Assembly (NCBI RefSeq): GCF_903933125.1
Contig: NZ_CAIZIZ010000144.1
Coordinates: forward strand, 1-44,174
Source: an uncultured Lamprocystis sp.
Lineage (GTDB): Bacteria; Pseudomonadota; Gammaproteobacteria; Chromatiales; Chromatiaceae
DNA: 44,174 nt
Reading direction: 5' to 3'
Within the stretch, counting starts at the first letter, position 1. Each line of letters opens with the position of its first letter. This document shows, piece by piece, positions 35,074-43,967 of this stretch. The translations under genes and the position numbers were made by a program. The notes under the pieces are model-generated. The model did no database searches. It had not been told where the DNA came from and worked only from the letters and a program-made list of their open reading frames with translations.

Positions 35074-36264
35074 ATGAGCAAAGACTACATCTTCACCTCC
35101 GAGTCCGTTTCCGAAGGCCACCCTGACAAGATGGCTGACCAGATCTCCGACGCGGTGCTCGACGAGATCTACCGGCGCGACCCTAACCATACTAAGGCCC
35201 GGGTGGCCTGCGAGACCCTGGTGAAGACTGGCTTCGTCATGCTGGCCGGAGAGATTACCCTCACTGACGCGGACCTCAAGATCGACTACGAGCGGGTCGT
35301 GCGCCAGGTCGTCAACGAGATCGGCTACGACAACTCGGAGGTCGGCTTCGACGGTCACACCTGCGGTGTACTGGTCGCCCTCGGCGAGCAATCCAAAGAC
35401 ATTAATCAGGGCGTGGACCGGGAGACCGAGGAAGCACAGGGGGCCGGCGACCAGGGGCTCATGTTCGGCTACGCAACCAACGAGACCGACCTGTTGATGC
35501 CGGCGCCGATCGACTACGCCCATCGACTGTGCAAGCGCCAGGCCGAGGTACGCAAGAACGGCACCCTGCCCTGGCTACGCCCGGACGCCAAGTCTCAGGT
35601 TACCTTCCGCTACCAGGATGGCCGGCCGGTAGCGGTCCAGGCCGTCGTGCTCTCCACCCAGCACAGCCCCGACGTCAGCCAGGAAATGCTCCACGAAGCG
35701 GTGATGGAAGAGATTATCAAGCCCGTACTGAGTGAGACCGGCTGGCTCAAGGGCGAGACGCAGTACCACATCAACCCGACCGGCAAGTTCGTCATCGGCG
35801 GCCCCGTCGGCGACTGCGGCTTGACCGGACGCAAAATCATCGTCGACACCTACGGCGGTATGGCCCGGCATGGCGGCGGCGCCTTCTCCGGCAAGGACCC
35901 ATCCAAGGTCGACCGCTCGGCGGCTTACGCCGGGCGTTATGTCGCCAAGAACATCGTTGCCGCGGGCCTGGCCGACAAGTGCGAGATCCAAGTCTCCTAT
36001 GCGATCGGCGTCGCCGAGCCGACCTCGGTCTCGATCGACACCTTCGGCACCGCCAATGTCAGCGAACACCGGATCATCGAGCTGATCCGCGAACACTTCG
36101 ATCTGCGGCCCTACGGTATCATCCGCATGCTCGATCTGGGCAACCGCGACCTGATCAAGTACCGCACCACCGCCGCCTATGGTCACTTCGGACGCACCGA
36201 GCCGGGTTTCTCCTGGGAGCGCACCGACAAGGCCGAGGCGCTGCGCGCGGCGGCAGGAATCTAA
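35074..36264 (+). CDS. metK: S-adenosylmethionine synthase
   Basis: It makes S-adenosylmethionine from methionine and ATP. The 396-residue protein has [19 protein letters not shown], the ATP motif [17 protein letters not shown], the P-loop-like [50 protein letters not shown] and a C-terminal YGHFGR. Full length. No good Shine-Dalgarno is visible before the ATG at 35074, so translation may be weak or leader-dependent. It is divergent from the hybrid kinase and upstream of the ahcY-metF pair. Confidence 0.97.
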   Translation: MSKDYIFTSESVSEGHPDKMADQISDAVLDEIYRRDPNHTKARVACETLVKTGFVMLAGEITLTDADLKIDYERVVRQVVNEIGYDNSEVGFDGHTCGVLVALGEQSKDINQGVDRETEEAQGAGDQGLMFGYATNETDLLMPAPIDYAHRLCKRQAEVRKNGTLPWLRPDAKSQVTFRYQDGRPVAVQAVVLSTQHSPDVSQEMLHEAVMEEIIKPVLSETGWLKGETQYHINPTGKFVIGGPVGDCGLTGRKIIVDTYGGMARHGGGAFSGKDPSKVDRSAAYAGRYVAKNIVAAGLADKCEIQVSYAIGVAEPTSVSIDTFGTANVSEHRIIELIREHFDLRPYGIIRMLDLGNRDLIKYRTTAAYGHFGRTEPGFSWERTDKAEALRAAAGI

Positions 36265-36301
36265 GGCGGTCGCAACGAAACCCCATAGAGAGATACGGGG
36301 C

Positions 36302-36362
36302 GGTAGGGTGATTTTCGGGAAAGGATCTGCCGAGGTGTAGGGGCGACTTAAGTCGCCCCTAC
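36302..36362. repeat. MITE-like element with perfect 26-bp palindrome
   Basis: GTAGGGTGATTTTCGGG at the left resembles the CTAAGGYGATTTCCGG end of the family. GTAGGGGCGACTTAAGTCGC begins the perfect palindrome 36337-36362, the same as that at 17508-17533. It follows the metK stop closely and may serve as its terminator. The minus strand over 36363-36500 reads WWRRRDGKRLLGNSREYMSRLR, which I do not recognise. Confidence 0.7.
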
Positions 36363-36544
36363 AGTCGCCCCGACAACCCTGCGGATTTTGCGGACCTGCG
36401 CAGTCGGGACATGTACTCCCGGGAATTGCCCAGCAGCCGCTTACCGTCACGACGTCGCCACCAGCGGGTGTCGGATGACAAGCCCAGACTTGAATTGCGC
36501 TGATTAGCGTCCATTTGCGGATTGACATTTTTCCAACACCTCGC

Positions 36545-36627
36545 CACCGAGGAGCGTTGCGACCTGGGACCTGGCGGTCCCAGGCCAGGCTCGGCGGCCG
36601 GGTCGACTCTGACAACGGCGCTCACTC
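36545..36627 (+). promoter_or_regulatory. S-adenosylhomocysteine riboswitch
   Basis: The conserved blocks of the SAH riboswitch appear in order: CCGAGGAGCGTTGCGACC (36547-36564), a variable hairpin CTGGGACC-TGGC-GGTCCCAG (36563-36583), CCAGGCTCGG (36585-36594), then CAACGGCGCTCAC (36613-36625). GAGCG in the first block pairs with CGCTC in the last, and GAG with CTC in the middle, as in the known pseudoknotted fold. It ends 25 bases before ahcY, the standard target, and turns expression on when SAH builds up. Confidence 0.93.
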
Positions 36628-36652
36628 ACGTTTAACACTGGAGCTTAAACCC

Positions 36653-38059
36653 ATGAGTGAGTTCACCGACTACAAAGTGGCGGACATGTCCCTGGCCGAT
36701 TGGGGCCGCAAGGAAATGCGCATCGCCGAGACCGAGATGCCGGGCCTGATGGCCCTGCGCAAGAAATACGGTCAGTCCAAACCGCTGACCGGGGCGCGCA
36801 TCACCGGCAGCCTGCACATGACCATCCAGACCGCGGTGCTGATCGAGACCCTGGTCCAACTCGGCGCCCAGGTCCGCTGGGCTTCCTGCAACATTTTCTC
36901 CACCCAGGATCACGCCGCCGCCGCCATCGCCGCGGCCGGCGTGCCGGTCTACGCCTGGAAGGGTGAGAGTCTGGAAGACTACTGGTGGTGCACCGAGCAG
37001 GTGGTCAACTGGCCTGACGGCGGCGGCCCCAACATGATCCTGGACGACGGCGGCGATGCGACGCTGCTGGTCCATAAAGGCGTGGAATTCGAAAAGGCCG
37101 GGCGCGTCCCCGCCCCCACCGCGGACGACAACGAGGAATGGACCGCCATCCTCGGCGTGCTCTCCCGCACCTTCCAGCGCGATCCGCGCCACTGGCACCA
37201 TCTGGCCGAGGCGATCAAGGGCGTGACCGAGGAGACCACCACCGGAGTGCATCGTCTCTATGAGATGGCCAAGGCCGGGAACCTCCTCTTCCCCGCCATG
37301 AACGTCAACGACTCGGTCACCAAGTCCAAGTTCGACAACCTCTACGGCTGCCGTGAGTCGCTGGTGGACGGCATCAAGCGCGCCACCGACGTGATGATCG
37401 CCGGCAAGATCGCCATGGTCTGCGGCTACGGCGACGTCGGCAAGGGCAGCGCGCAGTCGCTGCGCGGTCTGGGTGCCACTGTCTGGATTTCCGAAATCGA
37501 TCCGATCTGCGCCCTGCAGGCCGCGATGGAGGGCTTCCGCGTCGTCACCATGGAGGAAGCCGCGCCACTCGCCGACATCTTCGTCACCGCCACCGGCAAC
37601 CTGGGCATCATCACCCACGATCACATGGCCGCCATGAAGGACCAGGCGATCGTCTGCAACATCGGTCACTTCGACAACGAGATCGACATCGCCGGCATTG
37701 CCAAGTACGAGTGGGAGAACATCAAGCCGCAGGTTGACCACATCATCTTCCCGGACGGCAAGCGGATCATTCTGCTGGCCGAAGGGCGTCTGGTGAATCT
37801 GGGCTGCGGCACCGGGCACCCGAGCTTCGTCATGTCCAACAGCTTCACCAACCAGGTGCTGGCGCAGATCGAGATCTACGCCCACACCGAGAAGTATCCG
37901 GTCGGGGTCTATATCCTCCCCAAGCAGTTGGACGAGGAAGTCGCGCGGCTGCACTTGGGCAAGATCGGCGCCAAGCTCACGACGCTCTCCAAGACACAGG
38001 CGGACTATCTTGGGATACCGGTGAACGGGCCTTACAAGCCCGAGCACTACCGGTACTGA
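36653..38059 (+). CDS. ahcY: Adenosylhomocysteinase (S-adenosylhomocysteine hydrolase)
   Basis: It splits SAH, the product of methylation reactions, into homocysteine and adenosine, with bound NAD. The 468-residue protein has [59 protein letters not shown], the NAD-binding [19 protein letters not shown] and C-terminal KPEHYRY. It is of the longer proteobacterial type with an extra ~40-residue loop (about 150-190). GGAG lies 9 bases ahead of the ATG at 36653; 46 extra upstream codons would run through the riboswitch and are rejected. metF follows on the same strand. Confidence 0.98.
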   Translation: MSEFTDYKVADMSLADWGRKEMRIAETEMPGLMALRKKYGQSKPLTGARITGSLHMTIQTAVLIETLVQLGAQVRWASCNIFSTQDHAAAAIAAAGVPVYAWKGESLEDYWWCTEQVVNWPDGGGPNMILDDGGDATLLVHKGVEFEKAGRVPAPTADDNEEWTAILGVLSRTFQRDPRHWHHLAEAIKGVTEETTTGVHRLYEMAKAGNLLFPAMNVNDSVTKSKFDNLYGCRESLVDGIKRATDVMIAGKIAMVCGYGDVGKGSAQSLRGLGATVWISEIDPICALQAAMEGFRVVTMEEAAPLADIFVTATGNLGIITHDHMAAMKDQAIVCNIGHFDNEIDIAGIAKYEWENIKPQVDHIIFPDGKRIILLAEGRLVNLGCGTGHPSFVMSNSFTNQVLAQIEIYAHTEKYPVGVYILPKQLDEEVARLHLGKIGAKLTTLSKTQADYLGIPVNGPYKPEHYRY

Positions 38060-38066
38060 GGCAACG

Positions 38067-38201
38067 CCGCCAGCCGCCGACGGGCCGCACGGCCCGGTCG
38101 GCCGCAGCTGGAACTGGCACCACCGATCGCTTAACCGCCGGCCACCCGCAGCCACGCGGGGCTCAGGGTTTCACCCCTGATCCCGAGTCGGCGGCTGGCG
38201 G
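38067..38201. repeat. Inverted repeat between ahcY and metF
   Basis: CCGCCAGCCGCCGAC (38067-38081) is the exact inverse of GTCGGCGGCTGGCGG (38187-38201). Inside are smaller hairpins, GGGCCG-CAC-GGCCC at 38082-38095 and CAGGGTTTCACCCCTG at 38164-38179. As the two genes belong together, the structure may lower metF expression relative to ahcY or be a mobile repeat. Confidence 0.6.
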
Positions 38202-38225
38202 TCGGCGGCTGGAGGCTCTCCACGT

Positions 38226-39083
38226 ATGTCCTCGCCAACCGGCTCCAAACCCTCGTTCAGTTTCGAACTCTTCCCGCCCAAGACCCCCGAGGGTATGGAG
38301 AAACTCAAGGGCGCGATTGCGGAACTCAACGCCGTCGGTCCTGAGTATTTCTCAGTCACCTACGGCGCCGGCGGCTCCACCCGCGACGGTACCTTCGAGA
38401 CCGTCGCCTGGCTGCGCGGCCAGGGTATCGAAACCGCCCCGCACCTCGCTTGCATCGGCTCGAACCCGGACGAGGTCCGCGCCATCCTCGATCGCTATCA
38501 CACGCAGGGAATTCACCGCATCGTCGCGCTGCGCGGCGACCTGCCTTCCGGCACCGGAACCGGTACCGCCGGGGCCTTCCGCTACGCCAATGAACTCGTC
38601 GAATTCATCCGCGCCGAGCGCGGCACGACCTTCCATATCGAGGTCGCCGCCTACCCCGAGTACCATCCCCAGGCAGCCAACCCGGCGCAAGATCTGCAAC
38701 ACTTCAAACACAAGGTCGATGCCGGGGCCGATTCCGCCATCACCCAGTACTTCTACAACGCCGACGCCTATTTCGGCTTCGTCGACAACGCCCGCGCCCA
38801 GGGCATCGCGATCCCCATCATCCCGGGCATCATGCCGATTACCAACTACACCCAACTGGCCCGCTTCTCCGATGCCTGCGGCGCCGAAATCCCGCGCTGG
38901 GCACGGCGTCGGCTGGAAGGCTGCGGGGACGATCTGGACGCGGTGCGCGCCTTCGGACATGAAGTTGTCCTGCGCCTATGCCGCAACCTGCTGGCCGGCG
39001 GCGCGCCGGGTCTGCACTTCTACACCATGAATCAGTCCGGTCCGACGCTGCGATTGTGGAATGACCTGGGCCTGGCGGCCTGA
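38226..39083 (+). CDS. metF: 5,10-Methylenetetrahydrofolate reductase
   Basis: This flavoenzyme makes 5-methyltetrahydrofolate, the methyl donor for methionine synthesis. The 285-residue protein has FSFELFPPKTPEGMEKL, VTYGAGGSTRDGTFETV, the FAD-binding region GIHRIVALRGDLP and FRYANELVEFIR, AAYPEYHPQA, and FKHKVDAGADSAITQYFYNADAYFGFVD, PIIPGIMPI. Length is as in E. coli (296). Together with metK and ahcY it forms an activated-methyl-cycle block; the riboswitch upstream of ahcY probably also controls it. Confidence 0.97.
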   Translation: MSSPTGSKPSFSFELFPPKTPEGMEKLKGAIAELNAVGPEYFSVTYGAGGSTRDGTFETVAWLRGQGIETAPHLACIGSNPDEVRAILDRYHTQGIHRIVALRGDLPSGTGTGTAGAFRYANELVEFIRAERGTTFHIEVAAYPEYHPQAANPAQDLQHFKHKVDAGADSAITQYFYNADAYFGFVDNARAQGIAIPIIPGIMPITNYTQLARFSDACGAEIPRWARRRLEGCGDDLDAVRAFGHEVVLRLCRNLLAGGAPGLHFYTMNQSGPTLRLWNDLGLAA

Positions 39084-39092
39084 CGAAGCCAA

Positions 39093-39180
39093 GGAGTCCA
39101 AGGCTTCAGCCTTGGCGCCCCATCACCGGGGGCTGCCTGGCTATCAATAATCCCGGGCCAAGGCTGAAGCATTGGACTCC
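39093..39180. repeat. Inverted repeat with GGAGTCCAAGGCTTCAGCC arms
   Basis: Arms 39093-39115 and 39158-39180 are inverse over 23 bases with one mismatch, with a 42-base spacer. It lies between the convergent metF and the propeller gene and may stop transcription from both sides. The central part of the arm recurs at 14946-14982. Confidence 0.75.
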
Positions 39181-39196
39181 TGCGACGGCCTGGTCT

Positions 39197-40678
39197 CTAC
39201 TCCTCGGTCCCGCCGCAGGCCGGATTGCCGCAGTACAGAAACTTGAGATTCCCATTGGTCTCGTCGTAATAGCTCACGATCGGCAGTCCATCGGCACCGA
39301 TGGCGATGCTGATATGCCACCCCACGGACCCGTCGGTGTCCGGGGCGGAGATCCGCACACGGGCACAGCCAGGGTCTTCGCAGTAAGCGATCTTGAGGTC
39401 ACTGTTGGTGTGGTCGTGATAGCTGATGATGGGATTGCCGTCGCGGCCCAGGGCAATGGCGGCGTTGGAACCGACCGCTCCGGTGCTGTCGATGACCCGC
39501 AACTGTGCCTTGGTGCACTCCGGGTTGGTGCAGCGTGCGAGTTTGAGGTCATCATTGAAGAAATCCCAATAGACGATGAACGGCAGTCCGTCGCCAGGTA
39601 CGATGATGCCGGTTCCCAGACCCACACCGCCGGTATCCAGCACCGTGATGGTCGCGGACGAACAGGCGGTGTTCTCACAATGAGCCACCTTGAGGTCGCG
39701 CCGCGTCACGTCGAAATAACTGATGATCGGGTAGCCCTTGGCACTGATGGCCATGCTGCCGTACCAGCCCACGTTACCCACGCTGTCCACGATCGAAAGG
39801 GTGACCTCCGCGCAGTCCGGATCACCGCAATGGGCCACCTTCAGATCGCCGCGGGTCTTGTCGTAATAACTGATCACCGGCAACCCGTCGCTTCCCAGCA
39901 GCAGTGAAATATGCTGACCGACCTGACCTTCGGTATCGATCGACCGCGGCTGGAAGTCGCGGCACTCCGGGTCGCGACAGCGTGCGAACTTCAGATCCTT
40001 GAGGGTATTATCGAAATACGCGATGCGCGGCAGGCCATCGGCCCCGACCACCACCGCGTTGCACCAACCCTGATCTCCATCGCTATCGAGCACGCGCGGG
40101 CTCGCGCTGCCGCACGCCGGAGTCCGACACTGGATGAACTTCAGGTCGCGCTTGGTGTAGTCGAGATAGGCAACCAGGGGATTGCCGTCGGCGCCCACCG
40201 CGGTCGCGGTGTGCCAGCCCACATCCCCGGCCGAATCCAGAACCTGGATCTGATTCTGCCGGACGGGCGCCGGGCGCGTGACCGCCGCGGATGGTTGGCC
40301 GATGATCAGATTGTAGACATCAAAGCGGGTCCGGTCGTTACCCGCCACCACCGTCACCAGATGGGTGCCGACATCCAGTACCTGCGGCAGCGGGTCGGTG
40401 ACCAGCATGTTATCGGTGGAGCGGGACAGGCTCAGGAAAAGCGAATCCAGCTTGACCGTCGGCAGACGGTGACCGCCGAAGTTCTGGCCATTGATGGTCA
40501 GCCGCCGCGTCTCCGGGTCAAGCGTGACGGCGGTGATCAGCAGTTGCGGCTCATCCGACCAGAACTCGTCCGCGGGCACACGTTTGCCCTCCGGCACCGT
40601 AGCCGCCGGGGCACCGTCAGAGGGCGCGGCGACGGTGTACGCCATCACGGCCGCCAAGATCAGACAGATACTGCGCAT
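39197..40678 (-). CDS. Secreted seven-repeat Cys-rich protein, probable beta-propeller
   Basis: The 493-residue protein has a signal peptide (MRSICLILAAVMAYTVAAPSDGA), an IPT/TIG-like segment at about 45-130 (LLITAVTLDPETRRLTINGQNFGG..VKLDSLFLSLSR..GTHLVTVVAG), then seven ~50-residue repeats from about 143 to the end. Each repeat follows VLDSxGxVGWHxSIAIGADGLPIISYYDxTxxDLKVAHCxDPxC. Every repeat has the same C-x4-C pair, 14 cysteines in all, so either seven small disulfide loops or metal sites. Seven equal repeats with this strand pattern suggest a seven-bladed propeller. Family and role are unknown; surface adhesion or ligand binding is plausible. It is a single gene. Confidence 0.85.
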   Translation of the reverse strand: MRSICLILAAVMAYTVAAPSDGAPAATVPEGKRVPADEFWSDEPQLLITAVTLDPETRRLTINGQNFGGHRLPTVKLDSLFLSLSRSTDNMLVTDPLPQVLDVGTHLVTVVAGNDRTRFDVYNLIIGQPSAAVTRPAPVRQNQIQVLDSAGDVGWHTATAVGADGNPLVAYLDYTKRDLKFIQCRTPACGSASPRVLDSDGDQGWCNAVVVGADGLPRIAYFDNTLKDLKFARCRDPECRDFQPRSIDTEGQVGQHISLLLGSDGLPVISYYDKTRGDLKVAHCGDPDCAEVTLSIVDSVGNVGWYGSMAISAKGYPIISYFDVTRRDLKVAHCENTACSSATITVLDTGGVGLGTGIIVPGDGLPFIVYWDFFNDDLKLARCTNPECTKAQLRVIDSTGAVGSNAAIALGRDGNPIISYHDHTNSDLKIAYCEDPGCARVRISAPDTDGSVGWHISIAIGADGLPIVSYYDETNGNLKFLYCGNPACGGTEE

Positions 40679-40945
40679 CTGTAACCAGTCGACGATTAGG
40701 GATGAAGATCTTTGATGGATGTTAGGCCGTCAATCATTCGCGGAGTGTCGCCCAGGTCTGCTATTCAGCGAATAATCGCTTCTTTTTCCGCATCGCCGAG
40801 GCCGATCGCGCCTGGCGCGGTTGCATCGGGGCGACTCCTGTCCGGTCAGACGCGCTGACACGGCCGCGTCGCTGGGCATGCGCGCGACTGCCCAACACGC
40901 GACCGCCATGCTACCGTTGTATCTTAACCCGCGAGGACTGCGTCC

Positions 40946-43657
40946 ATGGCCGCCAAATATCCCCTCCTGTTGATCGACGGTTCAGGCTATCTGTTCCGCG
41001 CCTATCACGCCCTGCCCAAGCTGACCAACGCCCGGGGCGAACCCACCGGCGCCGTCGTGGGCGTGCTCGCCATGCTGCGCAAGCTGATCGAGGCGCAGCG
41101 CCCGGAGTTCATCGGCGTGGTCTTCGACGCCCCCGGCCAGACTTTCCGCGACCAGATCTTCCCCGCCTACAAGGCCCAGCGGCCGCCGATGCCGGATGAA
41201 CTGCGCGCCCAGATCGAACCATTGCAGGCCGTCGTCCGCGCCATGGGGCTGCCGCTGCTGGTCATCCCCGATGTCGAGGCGGACGACGTGATCGGCACCC
41301 TGGCCACTCAGGCCGCCGCGCAAGGCATCCCGACCCTGATCTCCACCGCGGACAAGGATCTGGCGCAACTGGTCGACGCGCAGATCACCCTGGTCAACAC
41401 CATGACCGACACCCTGCTCGACCGTGCCGGGGTCATCGCCAAGTTCGGCGTGCCCCCGGAGCGGATCATCGACTATCTGAGCCTGGTTGGCGATACCGCC
41501 GACAATATTCCTGGTGTTCCTAAGTGCGGTCCGAAAACCGCCGTTAAATGGCTCCAGGACTACGGCGATCTGGACGGCGTCATCACCAACGCCGACCGGG
41601 TGTCGGGCAAGGTCGGCGAAAACCTGCGCCAAGTGCTCGACCAACTGCCGCTCGCCCGCCGCCTGACCAGCATCAAGCGCGATGTCGCCCTGGAATGGGG
41701 GCCGACCGACCTTAAACCCACGGCGCCGGACAACGCCGCCTTGCGCACCTGGTTCGAGCGGCTGGACGCACGCCGGCTCCTGGCCACCCTGAACGATGTT
41801 CCGGCCGACAGCGGCCCGGACGCGCCCGCCGCGTTCGCCGGCCCGACCGCGGATTACGAGACCGTACTCACCACCACCGCACTGGACGCCTGGATCGAGC
41901 GCCTCACCGCGGCCGACCTCTTCGCCTTCGACACCGAGACCACCGGTCTCGACTACATGCGCGCCGAACTGGTTGGGCTCTCCTTCTGCATCGAGCCCGG
42001 CCGCGCCGCCTATGTGCCGGTCGCCCATGTCTACCCCGGCGCACCGGATCAGTTGCCCCGCGAGCAGGTTCTCGAACGCCTCAAGCCGCTGCTGGAGGAT
42101 CCGCGCCGCCCGAAGGTCGGCCAGAACCTCAAGTTCGACATGAGCATCCTCGCCCGCCACGGCGTCAACCTGCTGGGCATCGCCCATGACACCATGCTGG
42201 AGAGCTATGTCCTCGACAGCACCGCCACCCGTCACAACATGGATGCGCTGGCCAAGAAATACCTGGACTATGACACCGTCCAATTCGAGCAGATCGCCGG
42301 CAAAGGCGCCAAACAGCTCAGCTTCGACCAGATCCCCCTGGAACCGGCCGCCCACTACGCGGCCGAGGACGCCGACATCACCCTGCGTCTGCACCAGGCG
42401 CTGTGGCCGCGGCTGGAAAGCACCGGCCGCCTGGCGCTGCTCTACCAAGAGATCGAAGTCCCGCTGATCCCGGTGCTGTCGCGCATCGAGCGCACCGGCG
42501 TGCGCATCGACTCCGACCTGCTGGCCGAACAGAGCCAACAACTGGCGGCGCGCATCCACGCGCTGGAGTTGCGCGCCTATGAGAGCGCCGGACGCCGCTT
42601 CAACCTGGGCTCACCCAAGCAGATCGGCGAGATCTTCTTCACCGAACTCAAGCTCCCGGTGATCGCCAAGACCCCCACCGGCGCCCCGTCCACCGGCGAG
42701 GAGGTTTTGGAGCAACTCGCGGCGGACGGGCACGAACTACCCAAGCTGATCCTGGAACACCGCGGGCTGTCCAAGCTGCGCTCGACCTATACCGACAAGC
42801 TTCCGCAGCAGATCGACCCCGACACCGGCCGCGTCCACACCTCCTATCACCAGGCCGTGGCGGCGACCGGCCGGCTCTCCTCCACCGACCCCAACCTGCA
42901 GAACATCCCGATCCGCACCGAGGAGGGTCGGCGCATCCGCCGCGCCTTCATCGCCGAGCCGGGCTACCACATCCTGGCCGCCGACTACTCACAGATCGAA
43001 TTGCGCATCATGGCCCACCTGTCCGGCGATGAACGCCTGCTTGCCGCCTTCGCCGGCGGCCAGGACATCCACCGCGCCACCGCCGCCGAGGTGATGGGCA
43101 TTCCCCCGGATCAGGTCACCACTGATCAGCGCCGCTCGGCCAAAGCCATCAACTTCGGACTGATCTACGGCATGTCGGCCTTCGGCCTGGCCCGCCAGCT
43201 CGGCATCGAGCGCGGTGCCGCCCAGGACTATGTGAACCTCTACTTCCGCCGCTATCCGGGGGTGCGCGCTTTCATGGACAACATCCGCGCCCAGGCGCGC
43301 ACCGACCGCTATGTCGAAACCGTCTTCGGCCGCCGCCTCCATCTTCCCGAGATCGGCCACAGCAATCAGGCGCGCCGCGCCGCCGCCGAGCGCACCGCCA
43401 TCAACGCCCCCATGCAAGGCACCGCGGCCGACATCATCAAACGCGCCATGATCACCGTCGACCACTGGATCGAAACCGAACGCCCCGCGGTGCGCATGAT
43501 CATGCAGGTTCACGACGAGCTCGTGTTCGAGGTCGCCGAAGAAACTCTGGGCACCGCCGCCGCGCGTATCCGCACCGCCATGGAAGGCGCCGCCGACCTC
43601 GCCGTCCCGCTGGTCGTGGACATCGGCATCGGCGAGAACTGGGATCAGGCCCATTGA
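40946..43657 (+). CDS. polA: DNA polymerase I
   Basis: It fills gaps and removes RNA primers during replication and repair. The 903-residue protein has the three expected parts. The 5'-3' nuclease (LLIDGSGYLFRAYHALP, ADDVIGTLA, SLVGDTADNIPGVPKCGPKTAVKWL) fills about 1-300. The proofreading domain has intact ExoI FAFDTETTGLD near 330 and NLKFDMSIL. The polymerase domain has DYSQIELRIMAHLSGD, RRSAKAINFGLIYGMSAFGLA (O helix) and VHDELVFEV near the end. Proofreading seems active, unlike in Taq. Length is near the E. coli protein (928). Confidence 0.98.
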   Translation: MAAKYPLLLIDGSGYLFRAYHALPKLTNARGEPTGAVVGVLAMLRKLIEAQRPEFIGVVFDAPGQTFRDQIFPAYKAQRPPMPDELRAQIEPLQAVVRAMGLPLLVIPDVEADDVIGTLATQAAAQGIPTLISTADKDLAQLVDAQITLVNTMTDTLLDRAGVIAKFGVPPERIIDYLSLVGDTADNIPGVPKCGPKTAVKWLQDYGDLDGVITNADRVSGKVGENLRQVLDQLPLARRLTSIKRDVALEWGPTDLKPTAPDNAALRTWFERLDARRLLATLNDVPADSGPDAPAAFAGPTADYETVLTTTALDAWIERLTAADLFAFDTETTGLDYMRAELVGLSFCIEPGRAAYVPVAHVYPGAPDQLPREQVLERLKPLLEDPRRPKVGQNLKFDMSILARHGVNLLGIAHDTMLESYVLDSTATRHNMDALAKKYLDYDTVQFEQIAGKGAKQLSFDQIPLEPAAHYAAEDADITLRLHQALWPRLESTGRLALLYQEIEVPLIPVLSRIERTGVRIDSDLLAEQSQQLAARIHALELRAYESAGRRFNLGSPKQIGEIFFTELKLPVIAKTPTGAPSTGEEVLEQLAADGHELPKLILEHRGLSKLRSTYTDKLPQQIDPDTGRVHTSYHQAVAATGRLSSTDPNLQNIPIRTEEGRRIRRAFIAEPGYHILAADYSQIELRIMAHLSGDERLLAAFAGGQDIHRATAAEVMGIPPDQVTTDQRRSAKAINFGLIYGMSAFGLARQLGIERGAAQDYVNLYFRRYPGVRAFMDNIRAQARTDRYVETVFGRRLHLPEIGHSNQARRAAAERTAINAPMQGTAADIIKRAMITVDHWIETERPAVRMIMQVHDELVFEVAEETLGTAAARIRTAMEGAADLAVPLVVDIGIGENWDQAH

Positions 43658-43674
43658 CCCGATGAACGGTCGAA

Positions 43675-43857
43675 AAAATTTGACGAACAGCCGCCAACAG
43701 CAGAGGAACTCTGTCGGAATTCGGCGCTCTCATCCATCAAGCCATCAATGCTCGGAGCCGCTGATCCCCCCGACAGCGGCTCCTAATTCCCGGCCGGCCA
43801 AGCCGGGGAGGCGATTACCCCGTAGCCCGCTCGCGGACTACGGGGTTTCTTTTTTTT
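43675..43857 (+). ncRNA. Possible small RNA or polA 3' region ending in a strong terminator
   Basis: Between polA and the next gene lie several hairpins: GGAGCCGCTG..CAGCGGCTCC (43756-43785), CCGGCC..GGCCAAGCCGG-type pairing (43792-43806), and an intrinsic terminator CCCCGTAGCCCGC-TC-GCGGACTACGGGG (43818-43845) followed by TTTC and eight Ts. The terminator is 160 bases after the polA stop, a long trailer. TTGACG at 43680-43685 could be a -35, but no good -10 follows. Terminator confidence is high; an independent RNA is speculative. Confidence 0.35.
43817..43857 (+). terminator. Rho-independent terminator downstream of polA
   Basis: ACCCCGTAGCCCGC pairs with GCGGACTACGGGGT around a two-base loop with one mismatch (43817-43846), and TTTCTTTTTTTT follows. 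It is the first intrinsic terminator after polA on the plus strand. Confidence 0.9.
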
Positions 43858-43967
43858 GTCTTCGCCCAATTTCCACCGAAACCGTTCGGAAGATCCCGAC
43901 CGGGGCCTCCCGGCGCTGCTTCCATCACTCCCCCCAGCCGGACCGCAACGCGGCCAAGGTATCAGTC

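Noticed and set aside
36359-36625. Minus-strand frame reading WWRRRDGKRLLGNSREYMSRLR as a gene remnant
   Set aside because: The phrase looks protein-like, but I cannot place it in a family and the frame overlaps the SAH riboswitch and a palindromic element.
40982-42559. 525-codon minus-strand frame inside polA
   Set aside because: Antisense shadow; polA motifs are intact over the same region.
43675-43857. Spot 42 RNA homologue
   Set aside because: Position after polA is suggestive but the sequence does not resemble Spot 42, which is known from enterobacteria and relatives only.
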